Counted from the first letter of the stretch, positions 7,993 to 16,517 are shown. The stretch: 21,438 bases of DNA from Propionibacterium sp. (GCA_022837595.1 JALHFX010000034.1:1-21438), one strand, 5' to 3'. Program-made: numbers and translations. The notes: generated by a model from the sequence alone, not told the origin.

Positions 7993-8045
7993 GCGGATTG
8001 TGCAGATTCGTGGCCCGTCATAGGCTCCGGAACTACACAATCCGC
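7993..8045 (-). terminator. 10-bp inverted repeat downstream of ettA (weak terminator candidate)
   Basis: GCGGATTGTG (7993-8002) and CACAATCCGC (8036-8045) are exact inverted copies enclosing 33 nt, starting 41 nt past the ettA stop. There is no U-run. The rest of the 321-nt gap 7766-8086 holds the CTCAACG motifs and the ribosome site for the binding protein; I see no gene in it. Confidence 0.35.
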
Positions 8046-8086
8046 CAGACCGTTGGCTGGCCGACGAGAGCAGCCCCAGTCGCGTT

Positions 8087-9772
8087 TCAGTCGCGCATCA
8101 GCCGGCGGTGTTTGCTGGCGTGAGGACGCGCAGCTTCTTCGCCAAGTCGCTCGACCTTGTTTTTCTGGTAGTCAGCGTAGTTACCCTCATACCAGTACCA
8201 CCGAGGCAGGTTCTCCTCGTCGTCGCCTTCCCAGGCGAGGATGTGTGTGGCTATCCGGTCAAGGAACCAGCGGTCGTGGGAGATCACGACGGCACAGCCG
8301 GGGAACTCCAGCAACGCGTCTTCGAGGCTCTGCAAAGTTTCGACGTCCAGATCATTGGTCGGTTCGTCGAGCAGCAGCAGGTTGCCGCCTTGTTTGAGCG
8401 TCAATGCCAGGTTCAGACGGTTGCGTTCGCCACCAGACAGCACCCCAGCCGGCTTCTGCTGGTCGGGTCCCTTGAAGCCGAAGGACGCTACATAGGCTCG
8501 GCTAGGCATCTCGAAGTTGCCGACCTTGATGTAGTCGAGGCCGTCGGAGACGACCTCCCAGACATTCTTCTCTGGGTTCAGTCCGGCTCGACTCTGGTCG
8601 ACGTAGCTCAGCGCCACGGTCTCACCGAGCTTCAGGGTGCCCGAGTCCGGTTCTTCCTCACCGACGATCATCTTGAACAGCGTGGTCTTACCGACGCCGT
8701 TCGGACCGATGATGCCCACGATGCCGGCTCTGGGCAGGTCGAAGGTCAATCCGTTGATGAGCACCCGGTCATCGAACCCCTTGTGCAGATCGTTCGCGTC
8801 GAGCACGATGCTGCCCAGGCGCGGGCCCGGCGGAATGTTGATCTCGGCAGGATCGATCTTGCGGTTGCGTTCTGCCTCAGCGGCAAGCTCTTCGTAACGA
8901 GCCAGACGCGCCTTGTTCTTGGCCTGCCGCGCCTTCGGGGATGAACGTACCCACTCGAGTTCGCGCTCCAAGATTTTGGCGCGCTTGGCATCCTTTTGAC
9001 CCTCGATCGTGAGGCGCTTGCGCTTGGTCTCCAGATATGTCGAGTAGTTCCCCTCGTAGGGGTAGAGCCGACCACGATCAACCTCGCAGATCCAACCCAC
9101 CACATTGTCCAGGAAGTAGCGGTCGTGTGTGATGCACAGCACTGCTCCCGGATAGCTCTTCAGATGACCCTCCAGCCAGCTCACCGACTCGGCGTCCAGG
9201 TGGTTGGTGGGCTCGTCGAGCAACAACAGATCGGGCTGCTGAAGCAGCAGCTTGCATAGTGCGACACGGCGCCGCTCGCCACCCGACAAGACATCGACGA
9301 TGGTGTCGGCGGGCGGGCAGCCCAATGCGTCCATTGCCTGCTCAAGCTGGGAATCGATGTCCCAGGCGTTGAGTGCATCAAGCTCGGTCTGTAGCTCGCC
9401 CATCTCTGCAAGTAGGACATCAAAGTCAGCGTCGGGGTCTGCCATCGCTTCGGAAATCTCGTTGAAGCGACGCAGCTTTTCCTTGACCTCGGCCACTCCT
9501 TCTTCGACGTTCTCCAAAACGGTTTTACCCTCGGTGAGCGGCGGTTCCTGCAGCAGGATGCCCACAGTCGCATCCTTAGCGAGATGGGCTTCACCATTGT
9601 TGATGGGCTCCAGGCCCGCCATCACCTTCAAGAGCGTCGATTTACCCGCACCATTCGGGCCTACGACACCGATCTTGGCGTCCGGATAGAACGACAGGGT
9701 GACATTGTCGAGAATCAGCTTCTCGCCGATCGTCTTGCGGACGTCGTGCATGGTGTAGATGAACTCGGCCAT
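8087..9772 (-). CDS. ettA: energy-dependent translational throttle protein EttA (ABC-F)
   Basis: A 561-residue cytoplasmic protein with two ABC ATPase cassettes and no membrane helices. First cassette: Walker A GPNGAGKST at 38-46, signature LSGGERRR at 162, Walker B LLLLDEPTNHLD with D186-E187. The linker/arm region follows (KRAKILERELEWVRSSPKARQ). Second cassette: Walker A GPNGVGKTT at 356, signature LSGGERNR at 445, Walker B D469-E470, then SHDRWFLDRIATHILAWEGDD. Length and arm sequence match EttA, which binds the ribosomal E site and gates entry into elongation according to ATP/ADP. Start is ATG 9772 (MAEFIYTM), with GGAAG about 11 nt upstream; an upstream in-frame extension to 9853 has no family match. 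It follows the second ssb gene. Confidence 0.95.
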   Translation of the reverse strand: MAEFIYTMHDVRKTIGEKLILDNVTLSFYPDAKIGVVGPNGAGKSTLLKVMAGLEPINNGEAHLAKDATVGILLQEPPLTEGKTVLENVEEGVAEVKEKLRRFNEISEAMADPDADFDVLLAEMGELQTELDALNAWDIDSQLEQAMDALGCPPADTIVDVLSGGERRRVALCKLLLQQPDLLLLDEPTNHLDAESVSWLEGHLKSYPGAVLCITHDRYFLDNVVGWICEVDRGRLYPYEGNYSTYLETKRKRLTIEGQKDAKRAKILERELEWVRSSPKARQAKNKARLARYEELAAEAERNRKIDPAEINIPPGPRLGSIVLDANDLHKGFDDRVLINGLTFDLPRAGIVGIIGPNGVGKTTLFKMIVGEEEPDSGTLKLGETVALSYVDQSRAGLNPEKNVWEVVSDGLDYIKVGNFEMPSRAYVASFGFKGPDQQKPAGVLSGGERNRLNLALTLKQGGNLLLLDEPTNDLDVETLQSLEDALLEFPGCAVVISHDRWFLDRIATHILAWEGDDEENLPRWYWYEGNYADYQKNKVERLGEEAARPHASKHRRLMRD

Positions 9773-9945
9773 ACGGCGCGTGCTTCCTTCGTTCGCGATG
9801 GGATCGCCGGGTGTTAGCAGACGATCAGGGCTCGTGGGGTGGTGCCTGTCCATTATGCCGTACCCGCAAGGCCCGGAAAATCAGCGCAGTGCTGCTGGTC
9901 AAGAACCGACGCGCAATCTGGTTCGAGCAGCCACCGATGCCGGAG

Positions 9946-10380
9946 TCAGGCAGGCAGCTGCTCCGGCAGCTCTGACAGATTGCCATCGGCCATCCCGTCG
10001 CCTGCTTGCACCGGATCATCGGTTTGTCGAGCCGACAGCGAACGGGTGAATTGACTGGTACCCCGGGTCAGATCATGACCGATCGAGCTCGCCTCGATTA
10101 CCATCCGTTCGTGCTTGGTACCGCCGGATTCCCAGATCTTGGTACGCAAGCGTCCGAAGACCACCACCGGATCCCCCTTCACCAGCGAGTCGCGTGCATT
10201 GTCGGCCAACCGGTTGCCGCATTCGACGTTCACCCAGGTGGTGTGCCCGTCCACCCACTCATCAGCACGGCGGATTCGGGGCGTGGATGCTATTCGGAAG
10301 CTCGCTCGGCTGAACGTATCGGTGGCCCGGTAGTCAACGTCGGTGCCCAGGTTCCCAGAAACTGTGATGAATGCGTCCAT
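9946..10380 (-). CDS. ssbB: single-stranded DNA-binding protein, short SsbB-type paralogue
   Basis: A 144-residue OB-fold protein: MDAFITVSGNLGTDVDYR at the start, the middle strand WVNVECGNRLADNARDSLVKGDPVVVFGRL typical of bacterial SSB, then a short polar tail. The tail ends LPEQLPA and lacks the acidic DDxIPF tip of the essential SSB that recruits partner proteins, so this is probably the second, accessory SSB of actinobacteria (mycobacterial SSBb, streptomycete SsbB). Start ATG 10380, 8 nt after AAAGGA. In Mycobacterium tuberculosis the SSBb gene (Rv2478c) lies directly before the EttA-like gene Rv2477c, the same order as here. The 173-nt gap to ettA contains a possible -10, CATAAT (complement of 9852-9857). 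Confidence 0.88.
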   Translation of the reverse strand: MDAFITVSGNLGTDVDYRATDTFSRASFRIASTPRIRRADEWVDGHTTWVNVECGNRLADNARDSLVKGDPVVVFGRLRTKIWESGGTKHERMVIEASSIGHDLTRGTSQFTRSLSARQTDDPVQAGDGMADGNLSELPEQLPA

Positions 10381-10481
10381 GATGCAGGTCCTTTCTTTGA
10401 TCGGACCCTAATGATTGGCAAATGCCACCCCGAATCGGTCAAAGAAGTCGACTGCTGTGGATAGTTCGTGAGATCGGAGAA

Positions 10482-12119
10482 TCAGCCGATGGCGCGCGAC
10501 GCCAACCGACGGCCCCGGTTGAATCTCTCCAATTCGGTGTTGACCGGAGTGATCACCAGCTGGTCGGCTGCTTCGACTATTGACCGGGTGAGCGCACGCT
10601 CAGCGCGCACACTCTTGGCTCGGGCGTCCAGTTCGACTCCGATCCATGACAGCAGGCTGATCAGCAAACCGAGCAGTGCACCGCCGAGCAGCATCACTGT
10701 CGGTAGTGGGGCGCGTCCAATCATCACCGATGGCAGTTGCGGTAGTTGCAGGTAGTTCAGCACGAGGTCGAGCAGCAGCCAGCCACCACCGATGACCGCG
10801 ACGAAAAATACGATCCATTGCAGTACTTGGACCACTGTCCACCAGCCCTGACCGCGATCCATCGCAAGATCGGTGACCGCGACGGCACGATCGAGTTCGT
10901 CGGGCAGATCGTTACGATGGGCCAGCGTCGCTTCCCGCACGGCGGTCGAGAAGCCATCGGGCAGGCCTTCGCTGGACGAAGCCGCCAGCTGCCGCAGTGC
11001 AATGTCGACGCGCGCGTTCTGGACGCCGCCACCGGTGGGAATGCTGGTGCGCTGCACCGAAACCGGTTCGAGTTCGGCGGCTCGCCGCTTTCGCCGTGGC
11101 ACCGCATGATCGAGATGGAGCATCCGCAATGGGTCCGGGGTGAATCGGCGCAACCACTTGGTCACCGGCCAGCCGGTCGCCAGGCTGCCACGGCGTCGCA
11201 TCGACTTCAGCACGGCATCGCGCACGATTCCCGATCCGGCGGCCTCAGCGAGCGACTTGTTGAGCTCGCGGGCGCGCGCATCAGGCACCTTCGTCGGCAC
11301 TTTGGCGTCCCCGAACTCGGCGACCAGCCCACGAGCTGCGCTCGAGACATCGGACGAGAGCCGGCTCGCCGTAGCCTGCTTCTTGCGGACAGTATTCGTG
11401 ATCGTCTTCCGCAGCGTTTCGACACCCATTCCGGTGAGTGCGGATGCTGCGACACAAGGGGTCTTGTTCAACCCCTCGGAGTCGAGCAGCCCACGCAGGT
11501 CACGCATCGTCTCGCGCAGTTGGTCGGGGCTGAGGCGGTCGGCCTGGTTGAGCACGACGAGCATCACTTCAGCATGGCCGACCATTGCTTCGAGGTAGTC
11601 GTTGTGTAGCGCTGCGTCCGCATACTTCTGCGGGTCAACAACCCAGATGAGCATGTCGGCAAGTTGGACGACCCGGTCTACCTCCGCCTTATTGGAAGCG
11701 ACGGTGGAGTCGTGGTCAGGAAGATCCATCAGGACCAGGCCCGCCAAATCGGGGGTGTCGCCCTGCACCAGGTGCCGGCGCGGTACATCCAACCAGTCGA
11801 GCAGTTCTTGCGGCATTTGTGACCCCCAGAAGGCGGCCATCGATGTGTTCGTGGTCGGACGCTTGAGACCTGGTTCCGCCAGCCGGGTGCCGGAAATCGC
11901 ATTGAACAGGCTCGACTTACCTGATCCGGTCGCCCCGGCAAGCGCGATCACGGTGTTGTCACCCGCGATCGCCAGGCGGCGGTCAGCCTTTCGGGTCACG
12001 CGGCGCGCCTCGTCCACGACTTCGGCGGGCAGTCGTCCGGATGCGAGATCGGCTGCCTCGCCCAGAGCTTGGATTCGAGTCGCGAGAGACTCAACGGCGC
12101 GGTCGGGCTTGGCCATCAT
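10482..12119 (-). CDS. dynamin-like / YfjP-type membrane GTPase (second of a tandem pair)
   Basis: A 545-residue P-loop GTPase. G1 is GATGSGKS at 62-69, followed by LFNAISGT; a G2-like threonine lies in TTNTSMA; G3 is DLPDHDS from D132; G4 is NQAD at 191-194 (variant of NKxD). The C-terminal half carries two hydrophobic helices, about 430-452 and 474-496, separated by a short loop, then an amphipathic tail, so it is membrane anchored. Start ATG 12119 immediately follows the stop of the upstream GTPase, with GGGAG 6 nt before, indicating tight coupling. The layout (tandem large GTPases with helices near the C-terminus) resembles bacterial dynamin pairs such as DynA/DynB of Streptomyces; orthology is not shown. 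Confidence 0.8.
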   Translation of the reverse strand: MMAKPDRAVESLATRIQALGEAADLASGRLPAEVVDEARRVTRKADRRLAIAGDNTVIALAGATGSGKSSLFNAISGTRLAEPGLKRPTTNTSMAAFWGSQMPQELLDWLDVPRRHLVQGDTPDLAGLVLMDLPDHDSTVASNKAEVDRVVQLADMLIWVVDPQKYADAALHNDYLEAMVGHAEVMLVVLNQADRLSPDQLRETMRDLRGLLDSEGLNKTPCVAASALTGMGVETLRKTITNTVRKKQATASRLSSDVSSAARGLVAEFGDAKVPTKVPDARARELNKSLAEAAGSGIVRDAVLKSMRRRGSLATGWPVTKWLRRFTPDPLRMLHLDHAVPRRKRRAAELEPVSVQRTSIPTGGGVQNARVDIALRQLAASSSEGLPDGFSTAVREATLAHRNDLPDELDRAVAVTDLAMDRGQGWWTVVQVLQWIVFFVAVIGGGWLLLDLVLNYLQLPQLPSVMIGRAPLPTVMLLGGALLGLLISLLSWIGVELDARAKSVRAERALTRSIVEAADQLVITPVNTELERFNRGRRLASRAIG

Positions 12120-13970
12120 TCACCACTCCCCCTGCCGATCGTCGTAGACCAGCTCGCCTTCGAGGATCTCTGTACCCGGATTCATCGTGCCGGCCAGCTC
12201 CCGGGGCATCTCGCCGCTCGTCAGACCGGGAGAGCCCGAATCACTCAAAGCCGGCGGGCCACCGGTGAAAGCCCCTAGCTGTGCAGCACCCGGCTGGCGG
12301 GCGCGTTCGACTTGCAAAGCAGCTTGACGGACGTATCCAGCAGCATCCGGCGCAATACCCAACTGGTCGATCACCCGGGTGAAACGCACGAGTTCACCGG
12401 CCATCAGGCCTTCAATTCGTGCGTCCAAGTCTTCTTTGGCGGTGGTGGCGAGTTTTCGGACGGCCTCATCGCCGAATACCGACTCGAGGAGCCGCTGAGC
12501 CAAGACCGTGGTTCCGACTGCGACACCGCCTTCAGCCCCGGTGATACCGCCGGTATTGAAAAAGATGACCAGCATCAAAGCCGCACCCACGCCGTTGACA
12601 CTCAACGCCGCGATACGGGCCGAGGTGCGTTTGCCTTTACCCTCTTCCGAGACAAGTTCGAGGACATCGGATTGCCACTCTCGGATCGTGCGTGCCGTCG
12701 ATGCAGCCAAATCGTCTCCGGGAGTCATCAGATCGGGGTAACGGGCCAACAGTTCTCGGCCTGCTGGGTTGGCCTTCCACGCGATGACCGCTCGCTCGGC
12801 GGCGGCCGCAGCCTCCGCATTGACCAGGGACTCCAGCCCGCTGCCGGCCGCGACGCCGACCTGCTCGGCGCGTTGTGAGCTGCCGGTGAAGAATCCTGCG
12901 ATGCGGTCGCGCAGTCTACTGACACCTCGGTCGAGGCTTCGCATCAGATCTCCGGTGCCCACATAGTCATGCCAGCGGGAGAGTACCTCTCCTCGCAGCA
13001 GCGTGCCGTCGGCAGACTGCACCGAAATCGCCCGGGCAGCCTCAAGAAAAGCCTTCTGGGCATCGCCGGCGAGTTGCTCGGCGACTTCTCGCTGGCTGTC
13101 CAATGCATTTGCGACTTCGGGTGCACGCTGGACCAACGAGCCGATCGCACCGTCCAGTGTGCGCTGTACGACGCGCTGTTTGGCGTCTTTGTCTGCGGCG
13201 AGGGTTGCTAGGTAGGTACGGACAGGCGCCACGGCGGTATCCGGGAGTAGGCCCAGATCGTCCACGATCGTCTCCGGGATAGCGAAGAGCGGTGCATCAG
13301 CCAGACCGTTCGAGCTCATCATGCGCCCCAGGTCTGCCGGAACAACACCCATGGCGCCTGGCGGCACCCGGTCGAGCACCACCGAAATCGATGAGCCCCT
13401 TTCGGCCGCGGTACGCAGGAAACCCCACGGAACGGCATCGGCGTAGCGTGCCGCCGACGTGACGAAGAGCCAAAGATCGGCGGCGTCGAGCAGTTGGGCG
13501 GCCAAAACGCGGTTCTCTTTGACGACCGAGTCGATGTCGGGGGCATCCAGGATCGCCAGTCCGGCCGGCAGCGTCGGCTCGGCCACCAGTTGTAGGGAAC
13601 GTTGATCTTGGCTCGAGACCCGGGAGCGGATCAGCCCGGGAAGAACTCGATCGCTGTCGAACCAGCGTGCATCGTCCGGATTGTGTACCAGAACTGGGGA
13701 GCGTGTGGTGGGCCGGATCACACCTGGTTGGGAGACCACGCGTCCGATCAGTGAGTTGACCAGGGTTGATTTGCCCGCTCCGGTCGAGCCACCCACCACA
13801 GCCAGCAGCGGAGCTTCGAGATTAACCAGGCGTGGCAGCACATAATCATCGAGCTGGGTCACGATCTGGCGGATGGCCTGCTGGGCACCGGCTCGATCGG
13901 GCAACGCCAGCGGAAAGTTCGCCTCGGTCAAAGCCGAACGCAACGAGGTCAGCGACCCAACCAACTCCAT
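12120..13970 (-). CDS. dynamin-family GTPase (first of a tandem pair)
   Basis: A 616-residue protein. G1 is GGSTGAGKS at 60-68, then TLVNSLIGR; TTRSPVLVHNP supplies a G2-like threonine; G3 is DAPDIDS from D142. A clean G4 (N/TKxD) is not visible; the expected position reads VVLDRVPPGAMGVV, so nucleotide specificity there is unusual. A long helical region follows, then one hydrophobic stretch about 457-477 (GVGAALMLVIFFNTGG) with a Gly/Ala-rich continuation, and a disordered Pro/Gly-rich C-terminus. Start ATG 13970 is preceded by GAGGAGG with 5-nt spacing. It is fused by position, with no gap, to the second GTPase, and probably forms a hetero-oligomer acting on membrane shape or division. Function is inferred from family only. 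Confidence 0.8.
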   Translation of the reverse strand: MELVGSLTSLRSALTEANFPLALPDRAGAQQAIRQIVTQLDDYVLPRLVNLEAPLLAVVGGSTGAGKSTLVNSLIGRVVSQPGVIRPTTRSPVLVHNPDDARWFDSDRVLPGLIRSRVSSQDQRSLQLVAEPTLPAGLAILDAPDIDSVVKENRVLAAQLLDAADLWLFVTSAARYADAVPWGFLRTAAERGSSISVVLDRVPPGAMGVVPADLGRMMSSNGLADAPLFAIPETIVDDLGLLPDTAVAPVRTYLATLAADKDAKQRVVQRTLDGAIGSLVQRAPEVANALDSQREVAEQLAGDAQKAFLEAARAISVQSADGTLLRGEVLSRWHDYVGTGDLMRSLDRGVSRLRDRIAGFFTGSSQRAEQVGVAAGSGLESLVNAEAAAAAERAVIAWKANPAGRELLARYPDLMTPGDDLAASTARTIREWQSDVLELVSEEGKGKRTSARIAALSVNGVGAALMLVIFFNTGGITGAEGGVAVGTTVLAQRLLESVFGDEAVRKLATTAKEDLDARIEGLMAGELVRFTRVIDQLGIAPDAAGYVRQAALQVERARQPGAAQLGAFTGGPPALSDSGSPGLTSGEMPRELAGTMNPGTEILEGELVYDDRQGEW

Positions 13971-14003
13971 TACGCCCTCCTCATTAGCGGCAAGCCCACA
14001 GTA

Positions 14004-14036
14004 CTCAAGTGTTCACGCCCATTGTGGCGTGTTGAG
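14004..14036. promoter_or_regulatory. stem-loop between the PrsW-family gene and the GTPase operon
   Basis: CACGCC/GGCGTG (14014-14019 and 14026-14031) is flanked by CTCAA/TTGAG (14004-14008 and 14032-14036) with a 5-nt bulge. It lies in the 81-bp gap between two genes of the same strand. It could terminate the protease gene or be a regulatory dyad; there is no U-tract. Confidence 0.3.
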
Positions 14037-14051
14037 TGACACTCTGGCATC

Positions 14052-15608
14052 TCACCGCCCCGTAGGCAGCCAACTCCCATCAGCCGCGCCGACCGGAGCA
14101 CCACCAGGTGGCCTCCACGGCGGCAAGGACTGCCCCCGACGGGCCTTGCGTTCGGCGCGTGCATCCTTGATGCGCTGTACCAGAGCACGTAGAGCCTCAC
14201 CCCATTCCGGTGGGATGAACCGGACGCCTTTGGTGTGGTCGATAGCCCAGACACGTGCCTCGTCGGCCATCAGAACCAGGTCCCGCTCGCGCTCGATCGC
14301 CATCGCGTCGATCGTCCCACGCAGCTCGCCTTCACGCACATAAGCCAGTTCGGTGAGACTGCGCTGTAGTTTCAAGGTGGCCCGGAAGATCCGGGGACCA
14401 CGCAGAAACGCCGACATGGCCATCCGCCAGCGTCCGAAGAGCCTGCTCATCTCAACCGGATCGGTGGGCTGCAGCCAACCGAGTTGAACGAACTCGACCA
14501 ACCTCGCCCGGATATTGCGGGTCTGATGCACGTACCGGAAGATCGTGAACACGACCAGTGCCAGCACCAACAGCCAGCCGCCGATCATCAATACCAGCAC
14601 GCTGTCGGACAGCGAGGCGAATCCGTTGAAGAGCATGTGCCCGAAAGCGGCAGCCAGATAGCCGGTCACCGGTGCCAGCACCCGGACGAGCTTGCTGCGG
14701 TTGACCAGAGCCACGATCAACCCGATAGCTGTCAAGGATGTGAACAATGGGTGACCGAATGAAAGCGCGACGCCGCGCATCCAGAACAGGCCCATCAGTT
14801 CGGCCTCGGCATCGGTTCCGTAGATTGTCACCGCGTACATGTAAATGCGGATGTAGTAGACGACGTTCTCGGTGAAGGCGAAGCCGACGGCCGATAACGC
14901 GGCCAAGGTGAGCGCTTGGTGGACCCCGACTATTCGCCTTCGCATGGCGATCGCGATGAAGAACAGAACGGTGGCTTTGGCGGCTTCTTCCACGAAAGGC
15001 GCGGAGAAGATCGCGGCTCGGGCGCCCTGCGAGGCGTCGACCGGACCTTCAGCCTGCATCAGTACGCCCGCCCAGGTGTTGATGATCAGCGAGACGAAGA
15101 CGGCAGCCGACGCCCCCCAACCCAACGCGAGCCATTTCATCGACCAGGTGGTCGGACGTAACCGATCGAGAAAGATGAGTAGCACGACGTAAAATCCGAG
15201 ACTCACCCCAGCCAGCGGCAGAACTTTCAGATAGGCCTCGTTGATCTGTCCCCAGACCAGCACGGTGGGGCTACCGATGGCTTCTTCGGTGACCGCCGCG
15301 ACTTCCTCGATCAAGCTGTCCCCGATGAACCGATATACCCAGAACAACAAGCCCGCGTAGATCACAGTCATGGTCAGCGTGATCCATACATAGGGATTGC
15401 GCACTAGTCGCTGACGCCAATTGAGTGATGGATCAACGTGACATGCCAAGCCGTTTTGACGACGCCGATGTTGGGCGGGCGCGTCATCGTGACCGGCCTG
15501 GCCACGCCCGTCCGGGGCGTGGCTGACCACAGTCGCGGCACCGCGACCGGTCACCCGCACGGGGCTGGTGGTCGCGGGAGGTCGCCACGTGTTGGCGTCA
15601 GCAGTCAT
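14052..15608 (-). CDS. PrsW-family intramembrane metalloprotease
   Basis: A 518-residue polytopic membrane protein with about eight hydrophobic helices from residue 80 on, and a hydrophilic C-terminal region. The PrsW/CPBP-like active-site motifs are present inside helices: EEAAK (E207, E208, K211), FAFTENVVYY (E247), GHPLF (H286) and GHMLFNGF (H324). PrsW-type proteases cut membrane proteins, classically an anti-sigma factor; the target here is unknown. Start chosen at ATG 15608 (MTADANTW): TAGTCT lies 7 nt upstream and no Shine-Dalgarno is visible, which fits a leaderless actinobacterial transcript. A longer reading to 15719 starts almost at the tRNA-Arg 3' end without a ribosome site. Its long unconserved N-terminus leaves the true start uncertain. 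Confidence 0.85.
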   Translation of the reverse strand: MTADANTWRPPATTSPVRVTGRGAATVVSHAPDGRGQAGHDDAPAQHRRRQNGLACHVDPSLNWRQRLVRNPYVWITLTMTVIYAGLLFWVYRFIGDSLIEEVAAVTEEAIGSPTVLVWGQINEAYLKVLPLAGVSLGFYVVLLIFLDRLRPTTWSMKWLALGWGASAAVFVSLIINTWAGVLMQAEGPVDASQGARAAIFSAPFVEEAAKATVLFFIAIAMRRRIVGVHQALTLAALSAVGFAFTENVVYYIRIYMYAVTIYGTDAEAELMGLFWMRGVALSFGHPLFTSLTAIGLIVALVNRSKLVRVLAPVTGYLAAAFGHMLFNGFASLSDSVLVLMIGGWLLVLALVVFTIFRYVHQTRNIRARLVEFVQLGWLQPTDPVEMSRLFGRWRMAMSAFLRGPRIFRATLKLQRSLTELAYVREGELRGTIDAMAIERERDLVLMADEARVWAIDHTKGVRFIPPEWGEALRALVQRIKDARAERKARRGQSLPPWRPPGGAPVGAADGSWLPTGR

Positions 15609-15615
15609 GTCGGCA

Positions 15616-15621
15616 AGACTA
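15616..15621 (-). promoter_or_regulatory. TANNNT -10 box of a probable leaderless promoter (PrsW-family gene)
   Basis: TAGTCT on the - strand ends 7 nt before ATG 15608, so the transcript would start at or next to the initiator codon. The -35 region has no good match to TTGACA. Spacing and the missing ribosome site are the only support. Confidence 0.35.
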
Positions 15622-15722
15622 TCGCGCACCCAACCCCGGTAGCGGCTGAGCGCTTCAGGACCGAGCAGAAGGTCCGCAGATGACGCCTGCTCGTCGGGGC
15701 AGGGTCGATCCGAACCCACAAG

Positions 15723-15795
15723 CGCCTCCGGAGGGGATCGAACCCTCGACCAGCTGCTTAGAAGGCAGATGCTCTATCCACTGAGCTACGGAGGC
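15723..15795 (-). tRNA. tRNA-Arg (anticodon TCT)
   Basis: Reading the - strand from 15795, a full cloverleaf folds: acceptor GCCTCCG/CGGAGGC, D-stem GCTC/GAGC, anticodon loop CTTCTAA giving anticodon TCT (decodes AGA/AGG), T-arm GAGGG-TTCGATC-CCCTC. The discriminator is G (15723). The CCA tail is not encoded. The outermost anticodon-stem pair is T-C, otherwise all stems pair. Lies between the divergent orn gene and the PrsW-family gene. Confidence 0.95.
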
Positions 15796-15801
15796 ATCGA
15801 C

Positions 15802-15807
15802 AGTCTA
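15802..15807 (-). promoter_or_regulatory. -10 box for tRNA-Arg
   Basis: TAGACT (complement strand) ends 6 nt before the tRNA 5' end. The identical hexamer precedes tRNA-His at 21146-21151, supporting a real TANNNT -10 element. A -35 hexamer is poor. Confidence 0.45.
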
Positions 15808-15880
15808 GATGATGCTGCGGGCCCGTATTCAGCCCAGCCCGCGTATTGATGCATCCGGTGGGGCTGTCATGACCGTGGCA

Positions 15881-15886
15881 TACCCT
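15881..15886 (+). promoter_or_regulatory. TANNNT -10 box upstream of orn
   Basis: TACCCT lies 7 nt before GTG 15894 and 10 nt before ATG 15897. Transcription would start almost at the coding region, so orn may be leaderless or nearly so. A GGGGG run (15887-15891) could alternatively act as a weak Shine-Dalgarno for ATG 15897. Confidence 0.35.
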
Positions 15887-15896
15887 GGGGGACGTG

Positions 15897-16517
15897 ATGG
15901 ACATGCTGGTGTGGATCGACTGTGAGATGACCGGGCTCAATCTGGAAACCGATGCGCTGATCGAAGTCGCAGTGCTCGTGACCGATGGCGAGCTCAAGGT
16001 ACAGGGCGAGGGTCTCGACCTGCTGATTCCCCCGCCCCGCGAGGCGCTGGAGCAAATGAACGAAGTCGTGCTCGAGATGCACACTACTTCTGGTCTGCTC
16101 GACGAGTTACAGAAGGCCACTTTGACCATGGCGGACGCCGAAGCCCAGCTTTTGGACTACGTGAAGAGTTTCGCCCCCGAACCGCGCAAGGTCCCGTTGG
16201 CAGGTAACTCGGTTGGCACCGATCGTGCTTTCCTCGCCCGAGATATGCCCGAGCTCGAGGGTCATCTGCATTACCGCAATGTCGATGTCTCCAGCGTCAA
16301 AGAGCTTGCGCGGCGCTGGTATCCGAAGGCCTACTACAACGCACCTGCCAAGAACGGCAATCATCGTGCGCTCGCCGACATCCAGGAATCCATCGAAGAG
16401 CTGCAGTACTATCGGGAGGCCGTTTTTGTGCCCCCGCCCGGCCCGGGGGCGGCCGCTGCGAAGCACATCGCTGCGAAATACCAAGGCACCCTGACGGGCT
16501 TCCGCGTCGGAGTCTGA
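15897..16517 (+). CDS. orn: oligoribonuclease (DEDDh 3'-5' exoribonuclease)
   Basis: A 206-residue cytoplasmic nuclease that degrades di- to pentanucleotides, including pGpG from c-di-GMP turnover. All active-site motifs are present: WIDCEMTGL with D8 and E10, GTDRAFLARDMP with D109, and HRALADI with H156 and D161. VDVSSIKEL-like (DVSSVKELARRWYP) and the end FVPPPGPG also match the family. Start taken at ATG 15897; GTG 15894 (leaderless) or ATG 15903 are possible. In mycobacteria and streptomycetes orn is followed closely by tRNA-His; here about 4.7 kb separates them. The stop TGA (15515-15517 within the 16.5 kb block, i.e. 16515-16517) directly abuts a flanking repeat of the MITE-like element. 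Confidence 0.96.
   Translation: MDMLVWIDCEMTGLNLETDALIEVAVLVTDGELKVQGEGLDLLIPPPREALEQMNEVVLEMHTTSGLLDELQKATLTMADAEAQLLDYVKSFAPEPRKVPLAGNSVGTDRAFLARDMPELEGHLHYRNVDVSSVKELARRWYPKAYYNAPAKNGNHRALADIQESIEELQYYREAVFVPPPGPGAAAAKHIAAKYQGTLTGFRVGV

Noticed and set aside
8108..8944. 278-codon + strand frame opposite ettA
   Set aside because: It is antisense to a clearly conserved ABC-F gene; long antisense frames are expected in high-GC DNA.
9773..9853. N-terminal extension of EttA to 9853
   Set aside because: EttA proteins begin close to MAEFIYTM; the extension shows no conserved feature.
10746..11609. 287-codon + strand frame opposite the second GTPase
   Set aside because: Antisense to a gene with intact G1, G3 and G4 motifs; no family likeness.
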